In this document: positions 7,996-14,342 of the stretch, one piece after another | Numbering within the stretch: position 1 is the first letter of the stretch | How the letters are laid out: each line of letters begins with the position of its first letter | NCBI RefSeq assembly: GCF_000341005.1 | Contig: NZ_ANBD01000019.1 | Span: 1-47,642 of the forward strand | Origin: Nocardiopsis alkaliphila YIM 80379 | Lineage (GTDB): Bacteria > Actinomycetota > Actinomycetes > Streptosporangiales > Streptosporangiaceae | Reading direction: 5' to 3' | DNA length: 47,642 bases | Position numbers and translations under genes: made by a program | Notes under the pieces: generated by a model | Told to the model about the DNA's origin: nothing | The model's database searches: none | The model's input: the letters and a program-made list of their open reading frames with translations, nothing else

Positions 7996-8832
7996 TCAGG
8001 CGGCGGGGGTCGGGGTGCCCTTCTTGGCCTGTTGGATCTGGGCGTAGACGTGGGCGCGCAGGTGGGTGAAGCGTTCGTCCTGTCGGGTGGTCAACTGGTC
8101 GCGTTCGACCGGCAGGTCCACGATGACGTCGTCTTGGACGACTGTAGGTGAGTTGGACAACACCAGGACACGTTCGCCCAGGTAAACGGCTTCGTCGATG
8201 TCGTGGGTGACGAACAGGACGGTCACGCCCAAGCGCTTCCAGATCTGGCGGACCAGGTCTTCGAGGTCGGCGCGGGTCTGGGCGTCCACGGCGGCGAAGG
8301 GTTCGTCCATGAGCAGCACCTGGGGCTCGTAGGCGATCGCCCGGGCGATGGCCACGCGCTGCTGCATACCGCCGGAGAGCTGCCAGGGGTAGGCGTCGGC
8401 GAAGTCGGTCAGGCCGACCGCTTCGAGGGATTCGGCGACCAGTTCGGCTCGGCGGGCCTTGGGAAGCTTCTTCTCCTTGAGGGGCAGCTCGACGTTGGCG
8501 CTCACGCTCATCCACGCGAAGAGGCTGCGCCCGTATTCCTGGAAGACCACGGCCATGCCCGGTGGAGGTGAGAGTACGGGCTGCCCGGCCAGTTCCACGG
8601 TGCCGTTGGTGGGCGGCATGAGGCCTGCGATGCACTTGAGCAGAGTGGTCTTGCCACACCCGGAGGGACCGACGAGGCAGACCAGCTCGCCTTGGGCGAG
8701 CTCGAAGGTCAAGTCGCGCACGGCCTCCACCGCCGTGGCGCCCCCGTTGTAGATCTTCTGCAGGCCGGTGACCTTGAGCATGGTGGGGCGTTCTCCCAGG
8801 TGGTGCGGGACGGATTCATGGGTGGTGGTCAC
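7996..8832 (-). CDS. ABC transporter ATPase, NitT/TauT/SsuB type
   Basis: 278-residue ATP-binding subunit that powers import on the cytoplasmic face. Walker A is GPSGCGKTT (around residue 55), the signature is LSGGMQQRVAIARA, Walker B is VLLMDEPFAAVD and the H-loop is VTHDIDEA. The Q-loop region reads VVFQEYGRSLFAW, close to SsuB/TauB proteins. GTG 8832 follows GGGGAG at about nine bases. It starts 3 bp after the permease stop codon, so it is clearly in the same operon. Confidence 0.93.
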   Translation of the reverse strand: MTTTHESVPHHLGERPTMLKVTGLQKIYNGGATAVEAVRDLTFELAQGELVCLVGPSGCGKTTLLKCIAGLMPPTNGTVELAGQPVLSPPPGMAVVFQEYGRSLFAWMSVSANVELPLKEKKLPKARRAELVAESLEAVGLTDFADAYPWQLSGGMQQRVAIARAIAYEPQVLLMDEPFAAVDAQTRADLEDLVRQIWKRLGVTVLFVTHDIDEAVYLGERVLVLSNSPTVVQDDVIVDLPVERDQLTTRQDERFTHLRAHVYAQIQQAKKGTPTPAA

Positions 8833-8835
8833 GGG

Positions 8836-9744
8836 TCACTCTCCCCGGTGTGCGGCGCGCAGGCCGCGGTACCAACCCAGGACGCGACCTTCGACGAATT
8901 CGAACAGGGACGACAGCACGAAGCCGAGAACGCCGAGCAGGACCATGCCCGCCCACATCTCGGGGATGGCGAAGGTGCGCTGGAACTGGACGATGGCGAA
9001 ACCCAGACCACTGGAGCTGGCGAACATCTCGCTGATGACCATGAGGATGATGGCCAGGGCCAAGGCCAGGCGCAGTCCAGCCATGATCTGGGGACTGGCC
9101 GAGCGCAGGATGAGTACACGCAGGCGGGTGGTCCCGGTGATGCCGTAGCAGCGGGCGGTGTCGGACAGGACCGGGTCGACGGCGCGCACGCCCTCGACGG
9201 TGTTGAGCAGGATGGGCCACACGCACCCGAAGACGATGACGGTGATCTTCATGGTGTCGTCGATACCGGCGAGCATGATCATCAACGGCACCAGGACGGG
9301 TGGCGGAATGGCGCGCAAAAACTCCAGGACGGGTTCGATCGTGGCGCGCACGCGGGAGTCCAGGCCCAAGAGCACACCCAGACCCACACCGATCAGGGCG
9401 GCCAGGGCGAAGCCGGTGAGCAGGCGGCCCAGGCTGGGCAGGACGTCGACGAAGAAACGGTCGGAGAACCACAGTTCCGCGAAGGCCGACCCGATGGCGG
9501 ACGGGGTCGGTGTGTAGAAACCGGCACCGGGTTGGGCGGTGAAGGCCCAGTACAGACCGATGAGCACGGTGGGCAGCAGCAGGATGTGCGCGGTGCGCAG
9601 GGCCACGCCGGCCGGTCCGCCGGCACCGGGGCGGCGCCGCGTGGTGCGGGCCACGGGGCTCTCCTGTTCGGTCGGGTCCGCCGTGGGCGGGTTCTGGGGG
9701 TCGTGCGGTGTGGATCGTGTATCGCCGAGGGCGGTCCGGCTCAT
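8836..9744 (-). CDS. ABC transporter permease, NitT/TauT/SsuC type
   Basis: 302-residue membrane permease. It has a poorly conserved polar N-terminus (about 45 residues), then six predicted helices with the BPD_transp_1 EAA-like loop in the segment ARCYGITGTTRLRVLILRSA. ATG 9744 overlaps the stop of the upstream permease as ATGA and has GGGGAGG upstream, so translation is coupled. Open frame continues far upstream, but only as a shadow of the other permease. Together with its sister permease it would form the heterodimeric channel. Confidence 0.9.
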   Translation of the reverse strand: MSRTALGDTRSTPHDPQNPPTADPTEQESPVARTTRRRPGAGGPAGVALRTAHILLLPTVLIGLYWAFTAQPGAGFYTPTPSAIGSAFAELWFSDRFFVDVLPSLGRLLTGFALAALIGVGLGVLLGLDSRVRATIEPVLEFLRAIPPPVLVPLMIMLAGIDDTMKITVIVFGCVWPILLNTVEGVRAVDPVLSDTARCYGITGTTRLRVLILRSASPQIMAGLRLALALAIILMVISEMFASSSGLGFAIVQFQRTFAIPEMWAGMVLLGVLGFVLSSLFEFVEGRVLGWYRGLRAAHRGE

Positions 9745-10580
9745 GTGGTGACCTCCCCGCGAACGGAGGTGTGCCAGCGCAGGACGCGACGCTCCAGGGC
9801 CCGCACACCGATGTTGATGATCACGCCGAGGATTCCGGTGGCCACGATCCAGGCGTAGACGAGGGCGATGGCGTTGCCCTGTTGGGCGGTGGTGATCTGT
9901 TGTCCGATCCCGGGTGAGCCGATGATGAGCTGGGCGGTGATGGACAGGATGAGGCCGACGGCGGCGGCCAGGCGCAAGCCGGTCATCAGGTAGGGCAGCG
10001 TGGTGGGCCACACCACGTAACGGATGCGGGACAGGCGGCCCAACCCGTAGGAGCGGGCGGTCTGTTCGGCGACCGGGTCGACGTCGGCCACCCCGTACAG
10101 GACCTGGATGTAGATGAGCCAAAAACAGGCGTAGATCACCAGGAGCAGGGTGGAGCGGATGTCGGTTCCGTACACGAGCACGGCCAGCGGGATCAGGGCC
10201 ACGGACGGGATGGGGCGCAAGAAATCCACCGTGGAGGTGGTGAAGGCCCGCACGCGAGGCGCCGCCCCCAGCGCGAAGCCCAGGACGACGGCGGCGACGA
10301 AGGCGATGGCCAGACCCAGGGCCCATCCGTACAGGGTGTGTCCGACCGCCTCCCAGAACGGGCCGGTCAGGGCGCGTTCGGCGAGGGTGAGCAGGACTTC
10401 GGAGACGGGTGGGAAGTAGCGTTCGGGCAGCACCCCGGCGCGGGGCATGGCCTCCCACAGCAGGAGCAGGGTCGTGACGCCCAGGATGCCGAGGAGGGGT
10501 CGGTTGGGTGCGCTGCGCGCCCGGGCGCCCGGGCGACGGACGCCGCCCGGGGCCGGGGCCTGTGTGGTGACGGTGCTCAT
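9741..10580 (-). CDS. ABC transporter permease, NitT/TauT/SsuC type
   Basis: 279-residue inner membrane permease, paralogous to the next gene. It has six predicted helices, with a conserved segment around LRPIPSVALIPLAVLVYG and the EAA-like loop ARSYGLGRLSRIRYVVWPTT. The gene begins with ATG 10580 in an ATGA overlap with the binding-protein gene. Two different permeases in one nitrate/sulfonate-family importer are less usual than one dimeric permease and suggest a specialised substrate. Confidence 0.9.
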   Translation of the reverse strand: MSTVTTQAPAPGGVRRPGARARSAPNRPLLGILGVTTLLLLWEAMPRAGVLPERYFPPVSEVLLTLAERALTGPFWEAVGHTLYGWALGLAIAFVAAVVLGFALGAAPRVRAFTTSTVDFLRPIPSVALIPLAVLVYGTDIRSTLLLVIYACFWLIYIQVLYGVADVDPVAEQTARSYGLGRLSRIRYVVWPTTLPYLMTGLRLAAAVGLILSITAQLIIGSPGIGQQITTAQQGNAIALVYAWIVATGILGVIINIGVRALERRVLRWHTSVRGEVTT

Positions 10581-11536
10581 CGGATGAGGGTGTCCAGGTC
10601 GGGGTCGGCGTCGATGAGGCCGTCGGTGACCATCAGGTCGGCGAGGGTGGCCACGGCGTCGGTGTCGATGGTGCTGGGGAAGCGCGGCCAGCGCAGGTCG
10701 TCGATGATCTCTTCGTTGATCTCGGTGTAGGTGGTGAGGATCTGCTCGGTCTCCTCGGGGTTCTCCTCGGCGTAGGCCAGTGAGGCGTTCATGGCCTCGG
10801 TGAAGGCGTCGACGGTCTCGGGGTCCTCTTGGATGAGTTCCTCGCCGGTGAAGTAGGCGGCGATGGACAGGTCCTGGTGCAGGTCGACGAAGTTACCGGC
10901 GATCTCGGTGGCGCCCTGTTCGAGGGCGATGGTCAAGAAGGGCTCGACGACCCAGGCGGCGTCGACCTGGCCGTTGCCCAGGGCGCTGGGCATGTCGGGG
11001 AAGGCCAGTTCGATGAACTCCAGGTCGGCGGGGTCGCCCCCGTCCACGCGTACCGAGTTGCGCACGGAGGTGTCACCGATGTTGTTGAGGTTGTCGATGG
11101 CCACGGTGGCGCCTTCGAGGTCGGCTGCGCCGGTGACGTCGCTGTCCGGGGGCACGACCAGGGCACTGTAGTCGGTGTCGGCGTCGCCGGTGGTGGTCAT
11201 GCCGTTGGCGACCACGGTCAGGGGAAGGCCTTGTTCGCGGGCGATAATGATGGAGGCGAGGTTGCCGAAGGCGAAGTCGAGTTCGCCGCTGACCACTCGG
11301 GGCACCGTGGTGGCGCCACCACCGCCGGTCTCGATGGTCACGTCCAGTCCCTGTTCCTCGAAGAGTCCCTGTTCCACGCCGAGGTAGAGCGGGGCGACCG
11401 CGGTGATCGGGAGGACGCCCACCGTGACGGGGGTCAGGCCGCTCTCGTCGGTGGCTTCTTCGCCGGTGCCGCAGGCCGTGGCGGTCAGGGCGAGTATGGC
11501 GCCGATGGCGAGCGCTCTGGTCTTGATGGCGGTCAT
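10577..11536 (-). CDS. ABC substrate-binding lipoprotein, NMT1/SsuA-like
   Basis: 319-residue extracytoplasmic solute receptor. The signal peptide ends in a lipobox, LTATAC, so it should be lipid-anchored. The mature part begins with an acidic linker, then the NMT1/SsuA-like fold: VTVGVLPITAVAPLYLGVEQGLFEEQ, GGGATTVPRVVSGELDFAFGN, later NGQVDAAWVVEPFL. These segments are typical of receptors for nitrate, taurine, sulfonates, thiamine precursors or aromatic acids. AGGAG precedes ATG 11536. It is the first gene of a five-gene leftward operon ending in an aldehyde dehydrogenase. The ligand is unknown; an aromatic or sulfonated acid is my inference. Confidence 0.88.
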   Translation of the reverse strand: MTAIKTRALAIGAILALTATACGTGEEATDESGLTPVTVGVLPITAVAPLYLGVEQGLFEEQGLDVTIETGGGGATTVPRVVSGELDFAFGNLASIIIAREQGLPLTVVANGMTTTGDADTDYSALVVPPDSDVTGAADLEGATVAIDNLNNIGDTSVRNSVRVDGGDPADLEFIELAFPDMPSALGNGQVDAAWVVEPFLTIALEQGATEIAGNFVDLHQDLSIAAYFTGEELIQEDPETVDAFTEAMNASLAYAEENPEETEQILTTYTEINEEIIDDLRWPRFPSTIDTDAVATLADLMVTDGLIDADPDLDTLIR

Positions 11537-11721
11537 CTGTTCTCTCCTGGGACGGGCCGGCAGGGGATGGGCCTGCTTCGGGGTGGCGGGGGTGGATCAG
11601 GGTGATGGTCGGTGGGCGGGGATCGGTACAGGAGTGTGTCCAGCGGTGCCGCGATGGCGGTGGCGAGAGCCGAAGGGCACTGTGTGGAGACTCCGACGGA
11701 CCAAGGATGGAAGGCGCACTC

Positions 11722-11750
11722 ATTATGTACGCCCTGCGAACATGTGTTCA
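11722..11750 (-). promoter_or_regulatory. Predicted promoter of ABC-aldehyde dehydrogenase operon
   Basis: On the minus strand TGAACA (11745-11750) stands 17 bp from CATAAT (11722-11727), a good sigma-70-type pair. Transcription would start near 11715, giving a leader of about 180 nt. The -35 lies inside the GAACA/TGTTC repeat cluster, the usual position for repressor control. Confidence 0.5.
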
Positions 11751-11820
11751 GTAAGTGAACATAGGTGATCCCGATCACCGGGTCAAGGCGCAGGTGAGGA
11801 ACATTTCGAACACGCGAACA
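11738..11820. promoter_or_regulatory. Cluster of six GAACA/TGTTC half-sites
   Basis: GAACA occurs at 11738, 11757, 11799, 11808 and 11816, and its complement TGTTC at 11745. Two dyads result: GAACA-TG-TGTTC (11738-11749) and TGTTCA-GTAAG-TGAACA (11745-11761). The last three copies are direct repeats 8-9 bp apart. Related half-sites recur near the GntR gene (TGTTC at 12128, TGAACA at 12161). The likely binder is the divergent GntR protein. Confidence 0.5.
11764..11779. promoter_or_regulatory. 16-bp inverted repeat
   Basis: GGTGATC-CC-GATCACC has 7-bp perfect arms. It sits immediately beside the GAACA cluster, upstream of the predicted importer promoter. It may be a second regulator site; the binder is unknown. 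Confidence 0.4.
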
Positions 11821-12068
11821 GCCGAAGACCGAATGACCATGACCGGACGGCGTTCTCGCAAGGACGCGAGGAAGATCCATCGCCCCGGCCCGTCGATCAG
11901 GGGACGCCGTTCAGGGAGCGCCGAGGAAGGGATGCGGAGTCTCGTTCGGAGCGCAAGGAGGGTCAAGGGCCACCAGGCCCGAAGCGACGCATCCACCAGG
12001 GGTGGGAAAGAGGTCCGGCAACGGTCGACGAGCACCACGCTCGGACACCGAACGGTCGAAGGCGGGGC

Positions 12069-12103
12069 CCGTGGTCCGGATCAGGACGGAACCCGGACCA
12101 CGG
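12069..12103. terminator. Hairpin inside a divergent intergenic region
   Basis: 11-bp perfect arms CCGTGGTCCGG and CCGGACCACGG enclose a 13-nt loop. Because both flanking genes point away from it, a terminator here implies an unannotated transcript, or the structure has another role. Confidence 0.4.
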
Positions 12104-12177
12104 AGCAGAACTCCGCACGAGGCCCCATGTTCGACCAGACCTTGTCGAAATGTCAACATTTGAACATCACGAATGGC

Positions 12178-12216
12178 ACCAAAATCCACCGTGGACGGTA
12201 CCAAGATCCACGTGGT
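12178..12216 (+). repeat. 22-bp-spaced direct repeats upstream of GntR
   Basis: Two copies of ACCAA(A/G)ATCCAC(C)GTGG start at 12178 and 12200. Each contains a small dyad (TCCAC-C-GTGGA, CCACGTGG). The 22-bp period is two helical turns, and the second copy ends 38 bp before the GntR start. They are candidate autoregulatory operators. Confidence 0.4.
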
Positions 12217-12254
12217 TCTCCCTTTCCTCCGTGTGCGCCCTACACTTTTGCGAC

Positions 12255-12965
12255 GTGGCACGAGACGACGGCAGTAACAACGGGGTCCGGCGGGTCCGCA
12301 GACGGGGCCTGGCCCACGAGGTGGCCGACCACATCCGGGAATCCATCCTCACCGGGCGAGTCGCTCCGGGCGAGCCCCTGCGCGAGGTCGACCTGGCCTC
12401 CTCCCTGGACGTGAGCCGTGGATCGGTACGCGAGGGACTGGCCATGCTCGAACGTGAGGGCCTCGTGCGCAGTGAGTGGCATCGTGGCGCTCGGGTGATC
12501 GACTTGGGCCCCCAGGACGTCAACGAGGTCTACATGGTGCGCGCCGCACTGGAACGTCTGGCCACCGTCAGCGCCGCGGCCAACATGACCCCCACCCGCC
12601 TGGCCGACCTGGACTCCCTGGTCCAGGCCATGGGCCGTGCCCTGGAAGACGACGCCGACGGCCTGACCCTGCTCGCCTTGGACCTGGCCTTCCACGACCG
12701 TGTCTACGAGGCGGCCGACAACAGTCGCCTGACCGACTCCTGGCACGGGGTGCGCTCCCAGGTCCGCCTGATCCAACTCGTACGGATCGAACGCGACCAG
12801 GCCCACTATCGTGACCTTCTGGTCGCCGAACACCACGATCTGGTCCGCCTCATCAGCCGCGGCCCCAGCGAGGAACTGGCCCGGGCCGCCGAGGAACACG
12901 TCGACGCGGCCCGGCGCGTTCTAGCCCCTCTCGTGGACCATGGACGCTCTGACGCTCCCCGCTGA
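12255..12965 (+). CDS. GntR-family regulator, FCD subfamily
   Basis: 236-residue regulator. The N-terminal winged helix contains GLAHEVADHIRESIL and SRGSVREGLAMLEREGLV. The C-terminal all-helical FCD ligand domain carries likely metal/effector residues in LAFHDRVYEAAD, EHHDLVRLIS and EEHVDAARR. GTG 12255 is chosen over frames beginning further upstream, because TACACT lies eight bases before it (12241-12246) with no Shine-Dalgarno, consistent with a leaderless mRNA. FCD regulators usually sense organic acids or sugar acids. Divergence from the ABC-aldehyde dehydrogenase operon and shared half-sites make it the probable repressor of that operon. Confidence 0.88.
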   Translation: MARDDGSNNGVRRVRRRGLAHEVADHIRESILTGRVAPGEPLREVDLASSLDVSRGSVREGLAMLEREGLVRSEWHRGARVIDLGPQDVNEVYMVRAALERLATVSAAANMTPTRLADLDSLVQAMGRALEDDADGLTLLALDLAFHDRVYEAADNSRLTDSWHGVRSQVRLIQLVRIERDQAHYRDLLVAEHHDLVRLISRGPSEELARAAEEHVDAARRVLAPLVDHGRSDAPR

Positions 12966-13050
12966 GCCGCGCCCCTGAGCCCATCTTCTTCGGTACGACC
13001 CCACCGGCCCACCTCCGGGGTCGCCGACGAACCCGTCCAGCCTCCGAAAC

Positions 13051-13093
13051 GGGTCGGGGCCCGGTCTCCTCCTGCGAGACCGGGCCCCGACCC
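13051..13093. terminator. Strong bidirectional terminator hairpin
   Basis: 18-bp perfect stem (13051-13068 pairs with 13076-13093) with a 7-nt loop, between the convergent GntR and LPMO genes. It is the strongest hairpin in the window and is well placed to stop both transcripts. Confidence 0.8.
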
Positions 13094-13120
13094 TCCACAG
13101 GAGGGCCTTGGGTGGACGGG

Positions 13121-13786
13121 TCAGTTGAAGACCACGTCGGAGCAGTTGTAGAACGCCTCGGGGCTGTCCGAGCGCTCCCAGACCACGTAGATGACGTGCT
13201 GGCCCGAACGCTGGGGCAGGTCCACGTCCCAGTAGTACTCGGCGCCCTCCACACCGCCCTCGCGCAGCGGCGGGTCGGTGACCTCGTCGATGAGCTCCAG
13301 ATCCGACCAGTTCACCGGAGAATCGGGCGACCAGCCGGAGTTGGTGACGTAGGTGTAGAAGGTGCCCGGGTGGGGCGCCCAGGCGTTGTGGTGGAACTCC
13401 ACGGTCTGTCCCGAGGGCATCGACGTGGTGGGCCAGTCCGAACGCACCGCGTTGAAGGCGGCGAAGTCGTCGGTGGGGCCGCACAGTTCACCGTCGGCCA
13501 CGAACTCCTGGTGGCGACCGTCGGAGTCGCTGATCAGGTTGCCGAACCAGTTGTAGAAGGCGTAGTTGCCGCCCTCTGCCAGGGCATCGGCGCAGGCGGG
13601 ATTGGTGGGCACGACGTTGCCGCCCTGACCGCCCTGGATGCCGTCGACGTAACAGGCGTAGGTGCGGCTGGCGGGATAGGTGAAGGCACCGTGGGCCTCG
13701 GCCGACTCCGCGCTCAGGGTCAGGGCCAGACCGCCTATGAGGGCGGCCGACGCGGTGAGTGCTCCGGTCCTGGCGAGGGTTCTCAT
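13121..13786 (-). CDS. Secreted AA10 lytic polysaccharide monooxygenase
   Basis: 221-residue copper enzyme that oxidatively cleaves crystalline chitin or cellulose outside the cell. A Sec-type signal peptide ends at AEA, leaving His32 (HGAFTYPASR) as the mature N-terminus, required for the histidine brace. The second copper histidine is in APHPGTFYTYV. The C-terminal FYNCSDVVF region resembles the axial-Phe segment of AA10 enzymes. Four or more cysteines could form disulfides. The protein is a single catalytic domain with no carbohydrate-binding module. AAGGAA precedes ATG 13786. A CelR/CebR-type box at 14100-14113 suggests cellobiose-responsive control, favouring cellulose as substrate, although chitin remains possible. 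Confidence 0.92.
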   Translation of the reverse strand: MRTLARTGALTASAALIGGLALTLSAESAEAHGAFTYPASRTYACYVDGIQGGQGGNVVPTNPACADALAEGGNYAFYNWFGNLISDSDGRHQEFVADGELCGPTDDFAAFNAVRSDWPTTSMPSGQTVEFHHNAWAPHPGTFYTYVTNSGWSPDSPVNWSDLELIDEVTDPPLREGGVEGAEYYWDVDLPQRSGQHVIYVVWERSDSPEAFYNCSDVVFN

Positions 13787-14099
13787 GGGGCTTCCTTTCG
13801 GGGTTCGCGGGGTTCGGTGATGAACGGAGCGTGCCCTGGCCTCGGCGGCGGTGCCGTCGAGGGCGTAGCGGACACGCCCTCCCCAAGGGGTGGTGCGGTC
13901 GGTGTCACCACGGCCCACGGGAGTCCGGCTTCAGTACGGGCCCCACGGGTCCCATCGCTCGGGGCGATGAGCGGCCAAGCGGTGTGCGTCGGCAGGAGCG
14001 GAACCGGGGCGGAACCTGCCGGGAACACCGGTGAGGGGGGTCGGTGCACTACGCCTCTCCGTTTGCCTCTGTGACTACCATTCCTGAAAACCCTGTCCA

Positions 14100-14113
14100 T
14101 GGGAGCGTTCCCA
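14100..14113. promoter_or_regulatory. CelR/CebR-like operator
   Basis: TGGGAGCGTTCCCA differs in one base from the 14-bp consensus TGGGAGCGCTCCCA known for Thermobifida CelR and Streptomyces CebR (LacI family, released by cello-oligosaccharides). The dyad extends to 8-bp arms (14097-14116). It lies 314 bp upstream of the LPMO start, just downstream of a possible -10. Confidence 0.7.
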
Positions 14114-14295
14114 TGGGGGTTGTGGTGCAACTTAACAAGCACCGAACCCGACCACAAGGGGGGTCTACGCGAATTCTTTACTCATAGCTCCACACATCAC
14201 ACGTTGAGTCATCAATCGCCGAACAGGTGAGACCCGCGTGAAGTGCGAGGACGACCACTGGTCACACCAATGGCCATGATGTGTCCCAGAGGAAA

Positions 14296-14329
14296 CGGGG
14301 GCGGTGGACCGATCGGTCCACCGCCCCCG
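14296..14329. terminator. 34-nt perfect palindrome, terminator of kinase gene
   Basis: A 15-bp stem with a GATC loop begins 14 bp after the kinase stop codon. It ends in a run of C/G rather than T, as usual in this window. Confidence 0.7.
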
Positions 14330-14342
14330 CGCAGAGATCGAT

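Larger units (their letters stand above)
11537..12254. other. 718-bp divergent intergenic region, operator-rich
   Basis: It separates the importer operon from the GntR gene. It contains a promoter with an operator cluster (11722-11820), a 16-bp dyad (11764-11779), a hairpin (12069-12103) and direct repeats (12178-12216). I see no convincing protein gene; frames here are arginine-rich and lack ribosome sites. Confidence 0.6.
13787..14342. other. 556-bp intergenic region upstream of LPMO
   Basis: It holds the CelR/CebR-like operator (14100-14113), a possible minus-strand promoter just beyond it (TTGTGG at 14152-14157, TAAGTT at 14129-14134, 17-bp spacing) and the palindromic terminator (14296-14329). 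If this promoter is used the LPMO leader is over 300 nt. I see no protein gene. Confidence 0.5.

Noticed and set aside
7958-8659. N-terminal extension of the aldehyde dehydrogenase frame by about 230 codons
   Set aside because: The extension lies over the ATPase gene in another frame and is Arg/Pro-rich. GTG 7957 has a good ribosome site and gives the normal protein length.
9745-10458. Upstream extension of the second permease frame
   Set aside because: It overlaps the first permease gene out of frame. The ATGA junction at 9741-9744 is the natural start.
11755-12254. Plus- and minus-strand frames in the importer-GntR intergenic region
   Set aside because: They have very high Arg/Thr/Gly content, no ribosome site and no domain, and the region is better explained by operators.
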